Source: Pseudomonadota bacterium (lineage in GTDB: Bacteria > Desulfobacterota > Desulfobulbia > Desulfobulbales > Desulfocapsaceae). Taken from it: 43,960 bases of DNA. Below the pieces are notes generated by a model. It did no database searches, was not told where the DNA came from, and was given only the letters and a program-made list of their open reading frames with translations. Numbering within the stretch: position 1 is the first letter of the stretch; the number at the start of each line of letters is the position of its first letter. The position numbers were made by a program, and so were the translations under genes. Where the stretch lies: the NCBI GenBank assembly GCA_018821785.1, contig JAHJLI010000078.1, forward strand, positions 1 to 43,960, in the 5' to 3' direction. Positions 1 to 8,773 of the stretch are shown in pieces.

Positions 1-2256
1 CACCCAATGGGTTGGGATGCGTTCGGACTACCGGCCGAAAATGCGGCTCAAAAAAATAATAGTCATCCCGCAACCTGGACGTATGCCAATATCGACTACA
101 TGAGAAACCAGTTGCGGCAACTCGGCCTTTCGTATGATTGGAGCCGGGAAATCGCTACATGTAATCCTAAATACTATCGATGGGAACAGCTTCTGTTCAT
201 CGAGATGTTTCGCAAAGGACTTGCCTATCAAAAGACAACAACCGTCAACTGGTGCGAATCATGCAAAACGGTCCTTGCTAATGAACAGGTTATTGATGGT
301 GCCTGTTGGCGATGTGATGAACCTGTATACCCTCGAAAAATGAATGGCTGGTTTTTTAAAATCACCAACTATGCCGAAGAATTGTTAAATGACCTTGAAA
401 ATTTAACGGGATGGCCGGAAAAGGTCGTCACGATGCAACGCAACTGGATCGGCAAATCCACAGGACTCACCTGCGATTTTGCAGTTGAGGGGGGGGATTG
501 CAAAATTTCTATTTTCACCACCCGACCCGATACGATCTTCGGTGTAACCTTTATGTCGATCGCAGCTGAACACCCGCTGCTCGATACCCTCATTGCCGGG
601 ACCGTACAAGAAGCGGAAGTACGGGCGTTTGCTAAACAGATACAAATTGAAAAACAACGCAAATCTCTTAACGACGAACCTGAAAAACGAGGTGTCTTTA
701 CTGGACGTTATTGTATCAACCCTTTCAATGGAGCAAGAATTCCAGTCTATGTAGCCAATTTTGTCCTCATGGAATATGGCACCGGTGCCGTTATGGCTGT
801 CCCAGCCCATGACGAAAGGGACTTTGAGTTTGCAAAAAAATACCACCTGCCGATTCTTCCAGTTGTCATTCCACCCGGTGTAAGTCTCGACCCGGACTCC
901 ATGGAACAAGCCTCGACGATTCATGGAAATCTTGCCGAATCTGGAATGTTTAGTGGTATGGATTCCCTGCAAGCGCAGACTGCTATTATTCATCACGCTG
1001 AAGAACACGCCATTGGGTCAGCATATGTAACTTACAGATTAAGAGATTGGGGAATTTCACGACAGCGATACTGGGGGGCACCCATTCCGATGATCCATTG
1101 CGAAAGTTGTGGAGTGCAGCCGGTTGCAGAATCCGAACTACCCGTCATCCTGCCGGAAGACCCGGAAGTCGGCAGTGCCTGCCTCCCCCTGCACCAGCGA
1201 CCATCCTTCATCGCTACCACCTGCCCGAAGTGCGGCGCCCCCTCTCGTCGAGAAACAGATACCATGGACACCTTTATGGAATCGTCCTGGTATTTCGCTA
1301 GATTTGCCTGTCCAAGACACACAGAGCAACCCCTTTCCAAAACCAAAACAGCGTACTGGCTTCCGGTCGATCAATACATCGGAGGAGTAGAACATGCTAT
1401 TTTGCATCTCCTCTATTCTCGATTTTTCACTAAAGTTCTTAGAGATCTTGGCCATCTGGCAGTCGATGAACCTTTTACCAACCTTCTTACTCAGGGAATG
1501 GTTATAAAAGACGGGTCAAAGATGTCAAAATCAAAGGGCAATGTCGTTGACCCCAATGATCTTATCCAGGAATACGGTGCAGACACTGTGAGGCTCTTCA
1601 GCCTTTTTGCCGCACCACCTGAAAGAGATCTTGAGTGGAGCGAACAGGGTGTTGAGGGTTCTTCCAGGTTTCTCAACCGGGTGTATAGGCTTATTATGTT
1701 CAACAGGGAGAAGTTCCTTTGCCCTACGCCTTTTCCAACTCAACTTAACGAATCAGGAAGGACACTCCACCGAAAAATCCACCAAACTATTCGACGGGTC
1801 ACCGAAAGTATTGAACAAAACTTTCATTTTAATACCGCCATTAGCGCCATGATGGAGTTGTTCAACGTTCTTTCAACCACGACCGGAGGCGAAAACAATA
1901 TCGAAAAAGCTGAGCCACCAGTCGTACATGAGGCCGTTTCAGTGCTCCTTATTTTGCTTTCACCCATGGTTCCCCATTTTGCCGCTGAAATGTGGGAGCA
2001 AATCGGGAAGAATGACTCTATCGAAAACCAGCCATGGCCTCAATTCGACGCAGAGGCTGCGAGAGAAGAACTCTTAACCATCGTCCTGCAGGTAAATGGC
2101 AAAGTACGTTCGCGGCTCCTGGTGCCAGAAGACATTGCCGATGAAGCCCTTGTTCGATTGGCCTTTGCCGACGAAAACATGGTTAAATTTATCGAAGGCA
2201 AAGCTGTGAAAAAGACAATTGTAGTAAAGAAGAAACTTGTGAATATGGTCGTTTAA
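1..2256 (+). CDS. leuS: Leucyl-tRNA synthetase, 5'-truncated by the window edge
   Basis: Class I aminoacyl-tRNA synthetase that charges tRNA-Leu in the cytoplasm. The reading frame is open from base 1 (H-P-M-G-W-D-A-F-G-L-P-A-E), a signature that lies just after the HIGH motif, so the N-terminus with HIGH is outside the window; about 751 residues are visible against roughly 820-870 in the family. Visible parts: a zinc-type Cys cluster (WCESC...CWRC), the CP1 editing domain with TTRPDT and MAVPAHDERD, the GGVEHAILHLLYSRF block, KMSKS at codons 507-511 counted from base 1, and the C-terminal anticodon-binding and tail regions. The next gene is an lptE-like gene, the same leuS-lptE order seen in many proteobacteria. 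Identification is secure; the missing start is simply the window edge. Confidence 0.98.
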   Translation, partial: HPMGWDAFGLPAENAAQKNNSHPATWTYANIDYMRNQLRQLGLSYDWSREIATCNPKYYRWEQLLFIEMFRKGLAYQKTTTVNWCESCKTVLANEQVIDGACWRCDEPVYPRKMNGWFFKITNYAEELLNDLENLTGWPEKVVTMQRNWIGKSTGLTCDFAVEGGDCKISIFTTRPDTIFGVTFMSIAAEHPLLDTLIAGTVQEAEVRAFAKQIQIEKQRKSLNDEPEKRGVFTGRYCINPFNGARIPVYVANFVLMEYGTGAVMAVPAHDERDFEFAKKYHLPILPVVIPPGVSLDPDSMEQASTIHGNLAESGMFSGMDSLQAQTAIIHHAEEHAIGSAYVTYRLRDWGISRQRYWGAPIPMIHCESCGVQPVAESELPVILPEDPEVGSACLPLHQRPSFIATTCPKCGAPSRRETDTMDTFMESSWYFARFACPRHTEQPLSKTKTAYWLPVDQYIGGVEHAILHLLYSRFFTKVLRDLGHLAVDEPFTNLLTQGMVIKDGSKMSKSKGNVVDPNDLIQEYGADTVRLFSLFAAPPERDLEWSEQGVEGSSRFLNRVYRLIMFNREKFLCPTPFPTQLNESGRTLHRKIHQTIRRVTESIEQNFHFNTAISAMMELFNVLSTTTGGENNIEKAEPPVVHEAVSVLLILLSPMVPHFAAEMWEQIGKNDSIENQPWPQFDAEAAREELLTIVLQVNGKVRSRLLVPEDIADEALVRLAFADENMVKFIEGKAVKKTIVVKKKLVNMVV

Positions 2257-2324
2257 TACTAATATGATCGGTCAATGAATATTGGGAAGAATGAAAAAAT
2301 GTTACTATTTAAAGGAGATGGCAA

Positions 2325-2846
2325 GTGAAAACCGTTAGTAGACTTTTTCCACTGATTGTTATTGCCTGTATAGTTGCCGCCTGCGGTTATAGAAATCCCA
2401 ATATTTATAATGGGCCACATAAAAACATCTATATTACAGAATGGAAAAACCGAACCAGTGAACTTGGACTGGATTCGAAGCTCTATCGTTCGATGACCAG
2501 ATGGTTCCAGAAATCCGGATCGATTTCCACAGTCCGGCAAAAAGATGGTGCTGATTTGATACTGGCCGGAGAAGTCGTTTCCCTGGAATTGCCAAGCCTC
2601 TCCTATGGGGCAAACAATATAACCTCCGAAGTAAAGGTGCGACTGAGAGTTCGTTATATTGTCAAAGAGATCGCTACCAATAAAATTTTAATTGAGATTG
2701 GTGATCAAACCTGGGAAGAAAGTTACCTGGTTTCGACCAATAATTCGACGAACATGGATAATGAAAGCAAGGCCCTAGACAAAATAATCGAAGATATGTC
2801 ACAAAAAATCTATCAAAGAACGATTTCTTCGATTACAAAGCTTTAA
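2325..2846 (+). CDS. lptE: LptE-like LPS-assembly lipoprotein
   Basis: Probable outer-membrane lipoprotein that plugs LptD and helps deliver lipopolysaccharide to the cell surface. The 173-residue product starts with GTG, preceded by a strong Shine-Dalgarno (AAAGGAG, 7 bases upstream), and has a lipoprotein signal: a hydrophobic stretch followed by the lipobox V-A-A-C20. The mature part starts CGYRNPN, typical of this family, and contains the segment TEWKNRTSELGLD, which resembles the conserved early strand of LptE. It lies 68 bases after leuS in the same direction, the classical leuS-lptE arrangement, which strengthens the call because the family is very divergent in sequence. The usual next gene, holA, is absent; dusB follows instead. 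The lipoprotein nature is certain from sequence; the LptE role rests partly on context. Confidence 0.82.
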   Translation: MKTVSRLFPLIVIACIVAACGYRNPNIYNGPHKNIYITEWKNRTSELGLDSKLYRSMTRWFQKSGSISTVRQKDGADLILAGEVVSLELPSLSYGANNITSEVKVRLRVRYIVKEIATNKILIEIGDQTWEESYLVSTNNSTNMDNESKALDKIIEDMSQKIYQRTISSITKL

Positions 2847-2867
2847 ATATAGAATTCCTTCCAATTT

Positions 2868-2900
2868 GAAGGGCAGAACATTCTAACTGTTCTGCCCTTC
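2868..2900 (+). terminator. Perfect 13-bp hairpin between lptE and dusB
   Basis: A perfect inverted repeat, GAAGGGCAGAACA, 7-base loop, then its exact complement, lies 21 bases after the lptE stop and 21 bases before the dusB ATG. It looks like an intrinsic terminator or an attenuating stem, but no run of T follows on the + strand (next bases are CCTGCTACCC). It could instead stabilise the lptE mRNA 3' end or control dusB translation, since dusB has no visible Shine-Dalgarno. Confidence 0.5.
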
Positions 2901-2921
2901 CCTGCTACCCACTCCCTTTCC

Positions 2922-3860
2922 ATGCTGCAAATTGCTCATCTCTCTTTTGCCTCGCCATTAGTTCTGGCCCCACTGGCAGGCTATTCCGATCTTCCCTTTC
3001 GCCTTCTCTGCAAGCGCTACGGTGCTGGGTACTGCGTTTCAGAAATGATCAGTTGCCACGGGCTTTCTTATGGTCAGCAGAACACTCTCAAATTACTTTC
3101 ATCCGTACAGCAAGAGCGACCAGTTTCTTTCCAGCTTTTTGGGGCAGACCCCGAAGTAATGGCTGATGCTGCAGAAGTCCTAGCCACTCATTCACCGGAA
3201 ATGATAGATATAAATATGGGTTGTCCAGTCAAAAAGGTAACCAAGCGAGGAGCCGGAGCGGCTCTGATGACTAACCGCAAACTGGCTGAAAACATACTGA
3301 ACAAAATAGTTAGCAGAGTATCAATACCTGTAACCGTAAAAATCAGATCAGGTAAAGACGCGGATTCCATAACCGCAGGAACATTTGCTAAAATGGCAGA
3401 AGATCAGGGAGTCGCAGCCATCACAGTGCACGCTAGAACATGGGCTCAGGGCTTTTCCGGTAAAATTGATCCAGCTGTTATTGCCGAGGTGAAGAAAACC
3501 GTTAACATTCCAGTAATCGGTAACGGCGATGTGCTATCGTATCAAGATGCTCGGCAAATGATGGCAGAAACAGGTTGTGACGGTGTCATGATAGGTCGTG
3601 GCGCACTAGGCAATCCCTGGATTTTCAAAGAGACCGGAAGGCCCGAGAATCTGTCGGAAATTGTCGCAGGGGCACGGGAACATCTCCGGCTTATAGAGCA
3701 ATTTCTTCCGGCTGACCGGCTTCTTGGTCACGTTAAAAGTCAGATATCACGGTATTTCAAAGGACTGCCGGGAAGCTCGACCGTGCGAATGAAAATATTT
3801 GCTGCAAATAATTTACAGAGCTTGCGGGAAATTATCGATTTCTACGCAGGCCTCTTTTAG
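2922..3860 (+). CDS. dusB: tRNA-dihydrouridine synthase, DusB type
   Basis: FMN-dependent enzyme that reduces uridine to dihydrouridine in the tRNA D-loop using NADPH. The 312-residue protein begins at the FMN barrel with APLAGYSDLPFR, carries DINMGCPVKKVTKRGAGAALM-type sequence with the catalytic Cys in GCP, and has the later barrel phosphate-binding segments VHARTWAQGFSG, IGNGDV and DGVMIGRGALGNPW. Length fits the family (about 320). The C-terminal helical tRNA-binding domain follows from about residue 245. The ATG is at the right distance from the first barrel strand, but no Shine-Dalgarno is evident and a perfect hairpin lies just upstream. It ends only 5 bases from the convergent M48 protease gene. 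DusB versus another Dus paralogue cannot be fully settled by eye; the GCPVKKVTKRGAG signature favours DusB. Confidence 0.93.
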   Translation: MLQIAHLSFASPLVLAPLAGYSDLPFRLLCKRYGAGYCVSEMISCHGLSYGQQNTLKLLSSVQQERPVSFQLFGADPEVMADAAEVLATHSPEMIDINMGCPVKKVTKRGAGAALMTNRKLAENILNKIVSRVSIPVTVKIRSGKDADSITAGTFAKMAEDQGVAAITVHARTWAQGFSGKIDPAVIAEVKKTVNIPVIGNGDVLSYQDARQMMAETGCDGVMIGRGALGNPWIFKETGRPENLSEIVAGAREHLRLIEQFLPADRLLGHVKSQISRYFKGLPGSSTVRMKIFAANNLQSLREIIDFYAGLF

Positions 3861-3865
3861 TTTGC

Positions 3866-5275
3866 CTATTTATTTAATAGCTCAATTTTTTTAAGAAGCA
3901 TTCTCGCCTCATTCTTATTCTTTTCAGATAGTGTTTTATCACGTAGAGCATTTCTCAGACTTTGCTCTGCCAGTTTCAGCTTTCCCCCATAAAGATCAAA
4001 CTTCCCAAGATAAAGTGCTGCAAGACCAGATTGGTTGTTCTTAGCGGCAATTTGACCTAATTCAAAATAGACTTGGGAATATTCTGGGATTTGATAGCTG
4101 ACAGTTTGAAAATACTGTTCTGCCTCGGCGGATCTGCCGGTCCTGCTTAGCAACTTGGCCAAGGTAAAAGCCGCGTATAAGTCTGAAGTGTCAATCCTCA
4201 ATGCTGTTCGTAAGGTCATCTCGGATTCAACCAATTTACCAGAAAGAAATTCAATAACTCCTTTATCAATTTTTAAAATATTTTTATCAGGGAAAAAGGC
4301 AATTACCTCTAACAACAGCTCCATGCTCCTAACATAGTCATTTTCGTTTTTAGCTAACTGAGAAAGTCCATATTTTGCCATGCTCTTGGAAAATGGCGTT
4401 GCCCTGGAATCGGCCAAAACGGTGGCGAGATAATTTTTAAAAAGATCGGTGTCCCTTACATCGGCGAGAATTCGGTATTTAAAACGGATAAACTCAAAAT
4501 CTTCATTTGTACTGATCCTTTCGGCATTACTTGCATAATCGATATCCAAGAGGGATTGGATATAATGAAGTCTTGCCTCGGGGTCAGGGTGGGTAAGGAG
4601 GTATTGGGGAGGCTTTTCGCTGCGATAACGTGAAATTCGACGCATCGATTCCAGCATTTTCACTTGACCTTCCGGGTTCCTGCCAAGTTTTTTCATCCAG
4701 CCATAGGCCAACAGGTCGGCTTCTTCCTCGTTTTGCCGGCTGAAATGCAGATTAACACTTTGACCTGCCGCCAATGCTCCAGTAAGAAGCACCGGCGCAG
4801 TGGCTCCGCCAAAAGCTATGGCAGCCAAAGCAAGGCCGAGTGAGGCTATCCCTGAATATGTGCCTGTTTCAACCCTTGAGGCAAGATGGCGCTTATAGAT
4901 ATGGCCAATTTCATGGGCAATAACTGAAACCAGCTCGTCCTCTGAATTCATTGTACCGATAAGGCCTGAATGAAAGAAAATCAGGCCAGACGGTGCGGCA
5001 AAAGCGTTGAATTCTTTATCATCAATGACAAAAAAGTGGTAATCAAAATACTGAATTCCGGCCACCTCAAGAACATCTTTGCCAAGCTTCGAGACGTATT
5101 GGGTAATATCCGGATCATCTTTTAAGATAAATGCCGAACGAACGGAATAGAGTAGCTTTTCACCCACTTCTCGCTCATCGCCAATGGAAAACGAGAAACA
5201 CGGGGAAACGATACTGAACTGAAAAAAAACAGCTACAATAATCCATACAATTTTTCTTAAATATACCTGTTTCAT
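3866..5275 (-). CDS. Periplasmic M48 metalloprotease with TPR repeats (BepA-like)
   Basis: Probable periplasmic zinc protease/chaperone involved in outer-membrane protein quality control. Start chosen at the ATG whose first bases overlap the upstream OleD-like stop as ATGA (5272-5275); an in-frame ATG at 5305 would add ten residues but spoil the signal peptide. From this start the product is 469 residues: positive N-terminus, hydrophobic segment of about 20 residues and a likely cleavage near residue 28 (SPCFSFS). The M48 zinc site is H121-E-x-x-H125 with the downstream Glu in EEEAD near residue 185. The region after about residue 240 is helical with TPR-like repeats. This domain order matches BepA/YfgC, which in E. 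coli acts on LptD; an LptE-like gene lies nearby but on the opposite strand. It is last in the malic enzyme-ole operon, an unexpected neighbour. Exact substrate unknown. Confidence 0.88.
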   Translation of the reverse strand: MKQVYLRKIVWIIVAVFFQFSIVSPCFSFSIGDEREVGEKLLYSVRSAFILKDDPDITQYVSKLGKDVLEVAGIQYFDYHFFVIDDKEFNAFAAPSGLIFFHSGLIGTMNSEDELVSVIAHEIGHIYKRHLASRVETGTYSGIASLGLALAAIAFGGATAPVLLTGALAAGQSVNLHFSRQNEEEADLLAYGWMKKLGRNPEGQVKMLESMRRISRYRSEKPPQYLLTHPDPEARLHYIQSLLDIDYASNAERISTNEDFEFIRFKYRILADVRDTDLFKNYLATVLADSRATPFSKSMAKYGLSQLAKNENDYVRSMELLLEVIAFFPDKNILKIDKGVIEFLSGKLVESEMTLRTALRIDTSDLYAAFTLAKLLSRTGRSAEAEQYFQTVSYQIPEYSQVYFELGQIAAKNNQSGLAALYLGKFDLYGGKLKLAEQSLRNALRDKTLSEKNKNEARMLLKKIELLNK

Positions 5276-6294
5276 TGTGTTTTCAACCATTGTACTGTTC
5301 TGCACAACCCTTCTTCAATAGAGACTATCGGTTCATACCCGAGATCCTTTTGAGCATTGACTATTGAAAAATAGTGCGATTTCGCCAATTGTTCGGCGAG
5401 GAAACGGGTCATTCTTGGTTCATTTTTAGCGCGACCGAGACCATAAAGGAGTTCGAGGGTTCCACCCAATATATATGCAAAAGTTTCAGAAAGTGATGAT
5501 TGTACTTCTGGAACTGCCATTTCAGCGAACAGCTCATTTATCCAATTCCATAAATTTACAGGTGTGCCCTGACTGATAAAATAGGCTTTACCACAGGCAG
5601 AAGCACTTCCGGCAAGGTTCTTTGCCGCCAGAATATGAGCATGTGCGACATTGTCAATATAGGAAATATCGACAAGATTGATACCATTTCCCACCCTTTT
5701 TAAAAGTTTTTTCTTGCCGCTGGCAAGCAGTCGCGGCAGCAAATGGGGATCACCCGGCCCCCAGATAAGATGCGGCCGAAGAGCACAGGTCCTCAAGCCG
5801 CTGGAATTCGCACCGAGAACCATCTTTTCCGCAATGACCTTGCTTGTGGCATAATGGCAGAGAGATTTTGCAGCATATTCCAGCTGCTCATCGCCACCGA
5901 TGATATCCCTTCCATTGAATACCACGGATGGGGTCGAGGTATATACAAGCATGGGCACTTTGTTGACGCGACAGCTTTCAATCACTTTTTCGGTGCCAAC
6001 AACATTGGTAAGATAATAGTCTTTCCATGGTCCCCATATGCCTGCCAGAGCGGCAACATGAAAGACGATGTCCATTCCCCTGGCGGCATTCGTCATAATC
6101 TGAGGGTGGCTGATATCGCCGACCACACATTCCGCCCCTTCTGCTTCAATGTCGGTATATCGATGACGACCTATGACTCGGGTTTCTACACCCAGCTCGA
6201 GGAGCAATTTGACAATGGCCTTGCCGACAAAACCGCCTCCGCCAGTCACCAGTGCCTTTTTTATTGCCGGATTGAAATTTTCTTTTGTGCCCAT
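5272..6294 (-). CDS. oleD: OleD-like NAD(P)-dependent 2-alkyl-3-oxoalkanoate reductase
   Basis: Short-chain dehydrogenase of the 3-beta-HSD/epimerase type. In the ole pathway OleD reduces the 2-alkyl-3-ketoacid made by OleA to a 2-alkyl-3-hydroxyacid. The 340-residue protein has the Rossmann motif GGGGFVG at residues 18-24, the catalytic Y148-x-x-x-K152 pair (HYATSK) and the family segment YTSTPSVVFNGRDI. The ATG overlaps the end of the OleC-like gene by 34 bases, and its own stop overlaps the protease start as ATGA, so translation is coupled on both sides. Alone the fold could be any sugar epimerase or sterol dehydrogenase; the immediate oleB and oleC neighbours make OleD the best call. In many bacteria OleD is this length and in the same order. 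Confidence 0.87.
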   Translation of the reverse strand: MGTKENFNPAIKKALVTGGGGFVGKAIVKLLLELGVETRVIGRHRYTDIEAEGAECVVGDISHPQIMTNAARGMDIVFHVAALAGIWGPWKDYYLTNVVGTEKVIESCRVNKVPMLVYTSTPSVVFNGRDIIGGDEQLEYAAKSLCHYATSKVIAEKMVLGANSSGLRTCALRPHLIWGPGDPHLLPRLLASGKKKLLKRVGNGINLVDISYIDNVAHAHILAAKNLAGSASACGKAYFISQGTPVNLWNWINELFAEMAVPEVQSSLSETFAYILGGTLELLYGLGRAKNEPRMTRFLAEQLAKSHYFSIVNAQKDLGYEPIVSIEEGLCRTVQWLKTQ

Positions 6295-7892
6295 ATTGCC
6301 AATTTTTCACGAAATATTTTGGCATTATGCCGGATATCTACGGGGAAACTTTTATGGATGAGAAAATACTTAATATCCCTGGTGAGTTCGCTCTTTTTAC
6401 TCAACTCTTGCACTTCCGCAAGTACCTGCTTCTTATCTATGTTTTTATTTTTTTGTAATTCAACAATGATCACCGGCAGACAGTATTCCTTGTCCGTGCC
6501 TGTAATTCCGACCAATGCCGAACGGTATACATCAGGGTGTTCGTTAATAATGGCTTCACAGGGAATGGTGTAAAGTGGTCCCGTCGCGGTTTCCAGACGA
6601 TGCCCCCTCCTTCCGCAAAACCACAGACGCTGATGTATGTCGAGGTAACCGACATCTCCCATCCTGTGCCAGAAGGAAGCCCCATCACATATCTTTGCCA
6701 GTCGTGTTTCTTCATGATTATTCTGATAGGCTTTGGTCACAACATCGCCACGAACAATGATTTCACCTATCTCCCCCACCCCAAGCAACATATCCCGATG
6801 GAGATGCGGTACGGGATTTTCCGAGATGGCCATGATCTGCAGATCGATTCCCGGCAAAGCGCGGCCGACACAGGTGCCTCCACCTTTTCGGCTCAATTCC
6901 CAGGTATCGGTAAGTATTTCACGACCTGTGATAGAAGCAACAGGCAGACTTTCGGTGGCACCATAGGGTGTATATATGTTGGCTTCTAGTGGCAGAATCG
7001 AAGACACTCTTTGCAGTAAATCGTAGGGTACCGGAGCTCCGGCCATTAAAATCTTACGAATAGATTGTAAAACAATGCGGTTTTTCAGACAATATCTACT
7101 CACCACATTCCATATGGCCGGTGAACCAAAAGAATAGGTAACCTGGTAGTGATTGATTGAGGCAACGAACTTTTCCGGATCAACCAAGGCAGGCTTTGTG
7201 GCATCCATATCGGGAATCACTGCACAGGCACCAAGAGCTGCAGAAAACAGGGCGAAAAGGGGAAAAGCAGGTTGGTCAACATCCGTTGGGCCGATGCCGT
7301 AATACTCCTTGATCAGGTGCAACTGGGCGCTGAAAACTCTATGTTCATAGCGAACCCCTTTGGGAGGGCCGGTGGAACCGGTGGTAAAGATTATGGCCGC
7401 AAGGTCATCTTCACCTGGTTGGTAAACGGTAGCCGGACTATCAGCTGCGCCATCTTTTCTAGTGATATCAGGCCCAAAGAGCCCGAATGAGTTACCACAA
7501 CAGAAATATCTTTCTACCGTATGAAATGGTTTGGGAAATATTTTTGAAAAGGCGATGGCTTTCGGTATTCCTATCAGTATCTTCGGTTCCACCCGTTCGA
7601 TACAACGCAGCAAGTTTTTATACCCCATCCCTGGATCTATCAGAACAATCGGGGAGCCGAGTTTAAAAAGGGCCAAAGTAAGGCAGATGAATTCAATCGA
7701 AGGGGTGACCATGAGGATTACAACATCGCCCGGACCTACACCCAGTTTTGAAAAATAGGAGCAATATCCATCAGATTTACTATTAAGTTCGGCGAAGGAT
7801 ATGGTTTTCCCGGTCTTTGCTTCTATGATTGCAGGATGATCTCCAAACTGCTCCGCAATCAGCACAAATGATTCGGCAATATTCATCGCCAC
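6261..7892 (-). CDS. oleC: OleC-like beta-lactone synthetase (AMP-binding enzyme)
   Basis: Member of the ANL adenylating superfamily. OleC uses ATP to convert 2-alkyl-3-hydroxyacids into cis beta-lactones. The 543-residue product has the adenylation loop FTTGSTGPPKG at residues 169-179, the later signature YTPYGATE near residue 310, and the hinge segment WHRMGDVGYLD with the C-terminal subdomain after it. The GPPKG version of the loop and the phrase AIIFTTGSTGPPKGVRY are typical of OleC rather than general acyl-CoA ligases. The start is GTG with a good Shine-Dalgarno (AGGAG, 7 bases upstream); an ATG two codons later is the alternative. It starts 18 bases after the OleB-like stop and overlaps the OleD-like start. 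Also possible: an unrelated long-chain acyl-CoA synthetase, but the gene order argues against that. Confidence 0.9.
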   Translation of the reverse strand: MAMNIAESFVLIAEQFGDHPAIIEAKTGKTISFAELNSKSDGYCSYFSKLGVGPGDVVILMVTPSIEFICLTLALFKLGSPIVLIDPGMGYKNLLRCIERVEPKILIGIPKAIAFSKIFPKPFHTVERYFCCGNSFGLFGPDITRKDGAADSPATVYQPGEDDLAAIIFTTGSTGPPKGVRYEHRVFSAQLHLIKEYYGIGPTDVDQPAFPLFALFSAALGACAVIPDMDATKPALVDPEKFVASINHYQVTYSFGSPAIWNVVSRYCLKNRIVLQSIRKILMAGAPVPYDLLQRVSSILPLEANIYTPYGATESLPVASITGREILTDTWELSRKGGGTCVGRALPGIDLQIMAISENPVPHLHRDMLLGVGEIGEIIVRGDVVTKAYQNNHEETRLAKICDGASFWHRMGDVGYLDIHQRLWFCGRRGHRLETATGPLYTIPCEAIINEHPDVYRSALVGITGTDKEYCLPVIIVELQKNKNIDKKQVLAEVQELSKKSELTRDIKYFLIHKSFPVDIRHNAKIFREKLAIWAQKKISIRQ

Positions 7893-7910
7893 CTGCTATC
7901 TCCTGTCATT

Positions 7911-8771
7911 TCACCTGATAAAAAATTGATTGAGAATTGGTATAATCTCGGCAATTTTATCCTCCAGGATATAATGTCCCCCATCGTTAAAATAGTGACT
8001 TTCTGCCTCTGGAAAACGTCTTTGCCATTCATTATAAAAATGATCGTTAAAGCAAAAATCCTTCCCGCCCCAAAGTATAACAAGAGGAGTTTTCCGGTCT
8101 CGAAGGAGTGGCAGCCGGTTTTCTATTTCCACAAGTTTTGCATAGCTTCGATGTTTTTTATGTAAAGGAATATCTTGAACAAATCTGGCAATCGCCACTC
8201 TGTTGTTCCAGCTATTGTAAGGTGCCAGATAACTCCTGGCGGTTTTCGCTGCAAGCTTTTTCTCGACAGCCATAAAACACGCCGGCCCGGCAAACCCATT
8301 AAATTGTCTGACTATAATTTCGCCTATTACCGGCAGTCGGCAGAGGCGAATACGCCAAGGAAGTCTGGTTGAACGAAAAGCTGCCGTATTCATCAGGGCG
8401 ATCCGATCTACTTGATCAAGATGTTGCACAGCAAAGCCGAAGCCTATTGCTCCTCCCCAATCATGGACTATGAGCGAAAATTGCCCAACGCCCAAATGAA
8501 CAAGCAAAGACTCAAGATTTTCAATATGCTGGGCAAGGCAATAAGGGTAAATCGGTGGTTTATCGGAAAGACCGCAGCCCATGTGATCGACAGCGATCAC
8601 CCGATGGGTCAGCCGAAAATGGGCAATGAGATGCCGATAATAATACGACCAGGTGGGATTGCCATGAACCATGACAATAACCGGACCGACACCCTCATCA
8701 ATGTAATGGAGTCGGCCACCTTGGATAGTGAAATATTTACTTGAAAAAGGATAGTCGTTATACACGGGCAT
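7911..8771 (-). CDS. oleB: OleB-like alpha/beta-hydrolase (beta-lactone decarboxylase)
   Basis: Haloalkane dehalogenase-like alpha/beta-hydrolase. OleB removes CO2 from the beta-lactone made by OleC to give the final long-chain alkene. The 286-residue protein has the oxyanion segment HGNPTW at residues 36-41, a nucleophile elbow with Asp (HDWGG, D104) rather than Ser, and a late catalytic His in GGHYILEDK. The Asp nucleophile plus HGNPTWSYYYR-like text is what OleB shares with dehalogenases. Its ATG lies two bases after the malic enzyme stop (TAA-CA-ATG), so the two are translationally linked. Haloalkane dehalogenase is the alternative on sequence alone; the oleC and oleD neighbours decide it. 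The expected partner oleA (thiolase-fold condensing enzyme) is not in the window. Confidence 0.88.
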   Translation of the reverse strand: MPVYNDYPFSSKYFTIQGGRLHYIDEGVGPVIVMVHGNPTWSYYYRHLIAHFRLTHRVIAVDHMGCGLSDKPPIYPYCLAQHIENLESLLVHLGVGQFSLIVHDWGGAIGFGFAVQHLDQVDRIALMNTAAFRSTRLPWRIRLCRLPVIGEIIVRQFNGFAGPACFMAVEKKLAAKTARSYLAPYNSWNNRVAIARFVQDIPLHKKHRSYAKLVEIENRLPLLRDRKTPLVILWGGKDFCFNDHFYNEWQRRFPEAESHYFNDGGHYILEDKIAEIIPILNQFFIR

Positions 8772-8773
8772 TG

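Noticed and set aside
403..1008. 201-residue open frame on the - strand
   Set aside because: Antisense to leuS and with no family resemblance.
5743..6573. 276-residue open frame on the + strand
   Set aside because: It lies antisense to the OleC/OleD-like genes, has no ribosome site and no recognisable motif; it is a shadow of the real genes.
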